Assembly (NCBI GenBank): GCA_040880025.1
Contig: JBBDJD010000010.1
Span: 124,001-188,000 of the forward strand
Source of the DNA: RCIO01 sp040880025
GTDB taxonomy: Bacteria > Pseudomonadota > Alphaproteobacteria > Rhizobiales > Rhizobiaceae
Length of the DNA: 64,000 nt
Direction of reading: 5' to 3'
A program made the position numbers and the translations under genes. The notes under the pieces are model-generated. The model had not been told where the DNA came from, made no database searches, and was given only the letters and a program-made list of their open reading frames with translations. Positions within the stretch are counted from its first letter, which is position 1. Every line of letters begins with the position of its first letter. Shown here piece by piece: positions 62,117 to 64,000 of the stretch.

Positions 62117-62700
62117 GCTTTGCCGCGGAACTTGCGCTCCGGAAGTGATCGCGGATCGGGCGGCGCGGTGTCGCCGCCATTCATGGCGAGTTGCATGAAT
62201 AGTGTGTCCAGCCAGCGATCGTGCTTGTAGCCGGAACCGGCCAGCCGGCCGCTGTCGGCAAATCCCATCTTCCTGTGCAGTCGCACCGACGGGCTGTCCG
62301 GATGGCCGTCACCGATCACCGCGACCATCTGCCGGAAGCCGAGCGCCGTCGCTTCTTCGATCAGGCGCCTGAGAAGCAGCTCGCCCAGGCCGCGGCCACG
62401 TGCCGCCGGAGAAATGTAGATCGAATCCTCGACGATGAACCGATAGGCGGGTCGCGGCCGGAAAGGCCCGGCATAGGCGTAGCCGACCACGTTCCCGCCG
62501 GACTGCGCCGCCAGATAGGGAAAGCAGCCCTTCTCGAGCGCCTCGAACCGTGACGCCATTTCGCTCTCCGACGGCGGTTCGAGTTCATAGCTTGCAGTGC
62601 CGTTGCGCACGGCGTCGGCATAAATCGCGGCAATCTGAGTAATATCGGCGCCCCGTGCCGGGCGCAGAACGACGCCGGACGGCGGACTAGCGGTCGACAT
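62113..62700 (-). CDS. GNAT acetyltransferase (phosphinothricin-type)
   Basis: A 195-residue GNAT. LRPARGADITQIAAIYADAVRNGTASYELEPPSESEM is the PAT-like N-terminus and SPAARGRGLGELLLRRLI the acetyl-CoA loop; DGHPDSPSVRLHRKMGF follows. Such enzymes acetylate phosphinothricin or methionine sulfoximine-like amines; substrate not proven. It overlaps the SelW-like gene by 14 bases and is probably in its operon. Confidence 0.87.
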   Translation of the reverse strand: MSTASPPSGVVLRPARGADITQIAAIYADAVRNGTASYELEPPSESEMASRFEALEKGCFPYLAAQSGGNVVGYAYAGPFRPRPAYRFIVEDSIYISPAARGRGLGELLLRRLIEEATALGFRQMVAVIGDGHPDSPSVRLHRKMGFADSGRLAGSGYKHDRWLDTLFMQLAMNGGDTAPPDPRSLPERKFRGKA

Positions 62701-62971
62701 GACCGAGATCGCGGCCGGGCTCCACCAGATCGCGGACCCGCTGCTTCAGCGTCTTGATCTCGGGAAATCCGTCGTCGCGGACCCGATCCCAGATCAGCTC
62801 GTCGCCGCAGGTGATGCGAAAGACGCCGCCTTCACCAAGCACGAGCGCGACTTCCCCGATCTCGTCTCCGAAGGTCGAAAAAAGCTCTTGCGCCATCCAT
62901 CCGGCACGCAGATGCCAATGGCATTTCACGCAGAACGTAATGACGATGCGTGGCGCGGGCTTGTCCGACAT
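62687..62971 (-). CDS. SelT/SelW/SelH (Rdx) family protein
   Basis: A 94-residue redox protein. The C14-V-K-C17 pair is the CxxC of the Rdx family (selenocysteine in animals, cysteine here), followed by the thioredoxin-like fold. It may act in thiol redox balance. It overlaps the GNAT gene by 14 bases and follows yebC on the same strand. Confidence 0.82.
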   Translation of the reverse strand: MSDKPAPRIVITFCVKCHWHLRAGWMAQELFSTFGDEIGEVALVLGEGGVFRITCGDELIWDRVRDDGFPEIKTLKQRVRDLVEPGRDLGHVDR

Positions 62972-63012
62972 GGCGTTTCCAATGATGGGCGGCGGACCGG
63001 ATTTCTGCTCTA

Positions 63013-63762
63013 TCAGGCCGCGCTCAGCTTCGCCAGCGTCTCGTCATCGACCTCGAAATTGGCGTAAACGTTCTGCACGTCGTCATCATCGTCGAGAACG
63101 GCGATCAGCTTCAGGATCGACTGGGCCCGGTCTTCGTCCACCGGTGTCGAAGTCTGCGGCCGCCAGATCGACTTGATCGATTCGGCCTCTCCTAGCGCGG
63201 CTTCAAGCGCCGGCGTCACATCGCCAATGTCCTCGAATGCGCAGGTGATGACGTGGCCGTTCTCGTCGGACTGCGCATCTTCGGCACCGGCTTCGATGGC
63301 AGCCTCCATCACCGCATCTGGACTTGCCGCATCGGCCGGATAGATGATCTCGCCCACGCGATCGAACATGAATGCCACCGAGCCGGTCTCGCCCATCGCG
63401 CCGCCCGCCTTTGTGAACGCCGCGCGGACATTGGACGCCGTGCGGTTGCGGTTGTCGGTCAGCGCCTCGACCACGACGGCCACGCCGCCAGGGCCGTAGC
63501 CCTCGTAGCGCACCTCTTCATAGTTCTCGCTGTCGCCGCCGGACGCCTTGTTGATGGCACGTTGGATATTGTCCTTGGGCATCGACTGCGCCTTGGCGTT
63601 CTGGATCGCCAGCCTCAGACGCGGATTCATGTCCGGGTCGGGCGTGCCCATTTTCGCCGCCACGGTGATCTCGCGTGCGAGCTTGGAAAACATCTTGGAG
63701 CGCACCGCGTCCTGGCGGCCCTTGCGGTGCATGATGTTCTTGAACTGGGAATGGCCGGCCAT
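63013..63762 (-). CDS. YebC/PmpR family DNA-binding protein
   Basis: A 249-residue YebC-family protein. MAGHSQFKNIMHRKGRQDAV, DVYANFEVDDETL-like end and MPKDNIQRAINKASGG are diagnostic. Members act as transcription factors or in ribosome pausing at proline stretches; the role here is not settled. The family often lies beside ruvC, but ruv genes are not visible at this edge. It is divergent from the GFA gene. Confidence 0.95.
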   Translation of the reverse strand: MAGHSQFKNIMHRKGRQDAVRSKMFSKLAREITVAAKMGTPDPDMNPRLRLAIQNAKAQSMPKDNIQRAINKASGGDSENYEEVRYEGYGPGGVAVVVEALTDNRNRTASNVRAAFTKAGGAMGETGSVAFMFDRVGEIIYPADAASPDAVMEAAIEAGAEDAQSDENGHVITCAFEDIGDVTPALEAALGEAESIKSIWRPQTSTPVDEDRAQSILKLIAVLDDDDDVQNVYANFEVDDETLAKLSAA

Positions 63763-63853
63763 GTGGCTCCTTGGAAAACAGGCTGTTGTCGGAAACGGCG
63801 CGCCTTATAGTGAATATGCCCCGAAACGTCCAGAAGTGCATAGGGCTGTCTGT

Positions 63854-64000
63854 ATGCGAAAAGTCCTTCTTCCGCCTCTGCCGATCACCGGCGGCTGCCA
63901 ATGCGGCAAGGTGCGCTATCGCATCACCGCGCGGCCGATCGTGTTTTACCTGTGCCATTGCACGGAATGTCAGCGCCATACCTCGAGCGCCTTCGGCGAA
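63854..64000 (+). CDS. GFA family protein (partial, runs off the end)
   Basis: The first 49 residues of a glutathione-dependent formaldehyde-activating (GFA/CENP-V) family protein. Zinc ligands C15-x-C17 (GGCQCGKVRYR) and C34-x-C36-x2-C39 (CHCTECQRHTSSAF) are visible. Such zinc proteins bind glutathione adducts; true formaldehyde activation is doubtful for most. The window ends before the rest. Confidence 0.82.
   Translation, partial: MRKVLLPPLPITGGCQCGKVRYRITARPIVFYLCHCTECQRHTSSAFGE

Overview
This 64 kb window is chromosomal DNA from a GC-rich alphaproteobacterium. It most likely belongs to the Rhizobiales, near Mesorhizobium and other Phyllobacteriaceae. The gene orders obg-proB-proA-nadD-rsfS-rlmH-envC-ctpA-rppH, atpHAGDC and leuS-lptE point there, as do an HWE histidine kinase, DUF2794 and DUF1223 proteins, an F1 beta subunit with an Ala/Lys-rich N-terminal extension, and an L21 protein carrying a helix-hairpin-helix tail. 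This placement rests on gene content and order read by eye, not on a database search.

Layout. 1-6.6 kb: the tail of a probable L19 gene, an MgtC-type membrane protein, an amino-acid ABC transporter without its ATPase, a membrane diguanylate cyclase, leuC and an AEC permease. 6.7-11.9 kb: an aroK-aroB-CNNM/CorC operon on the minus strand, then a 48-residue membrane peptide, xerD and accA on the plus strand. 12.1-18.8 kb: an L,D-transpeptidase-like lipoprotein coupled to tusA, dacA with a COG0523 GTPase, an M20 amidohydrolase, tRNA-Arg(CCU) and an HWE kinase. 18.8-23.7 kb: typA, VOC and GST proteins, an aldo/keto reductase and a small exported protein.

23.7-25.2 kb is the only clearly accessory segment. 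It holds a chimeric toxin-like gene (a rhizobial RVPAG-type N-terminus joined to an A/T-richer zinc-finger/HNH-like C-terminus) whose stop codon overlaps the start of a small acidic immunity-like gene. The pair sits at the 3' end of an M3 oligopeptidase gene. A decayed second copy of that gene's last 30 codons lies on the far side of the pair, so the cassette is bracketed by a direct repeat of the peptidase 3' end. This is the best candidate in the window for an undescribed system.

25.2-34.5 kb: the M3 peptidase, a MarR regulator with its own operator and a multidrug MFS pump, carbonic anhydrase, pdxY, rplU-rpmA, two GNAT genes, and soxR with a SoxR box facing a membrane protein gene. 34.5-46.6 kb: an EEP-family nuclease/phosphatase, the obg-proBA-nadD block with an inserted MFS gene, rsfS, rlmH, then envC-ctpA-yibQ-like-rppH for cell-wall processing and mRNA decay. 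46.6-51.8 kb: the F1 ATP synthase operon atpHAGDC. 52-64 kb: a small membrane protein, priA, transaldolase, an acyltransferase, lptE, leuS, a YggS protein, DUF1223 and DUF2794 proteins, a GNAT, a SelW-like protein, yebC and the start of a GFA-family gene.

Most genes are core housekeeping. One tRNA was found; no rRNA, CRISPR array, insertion sequence or integrase was seen.
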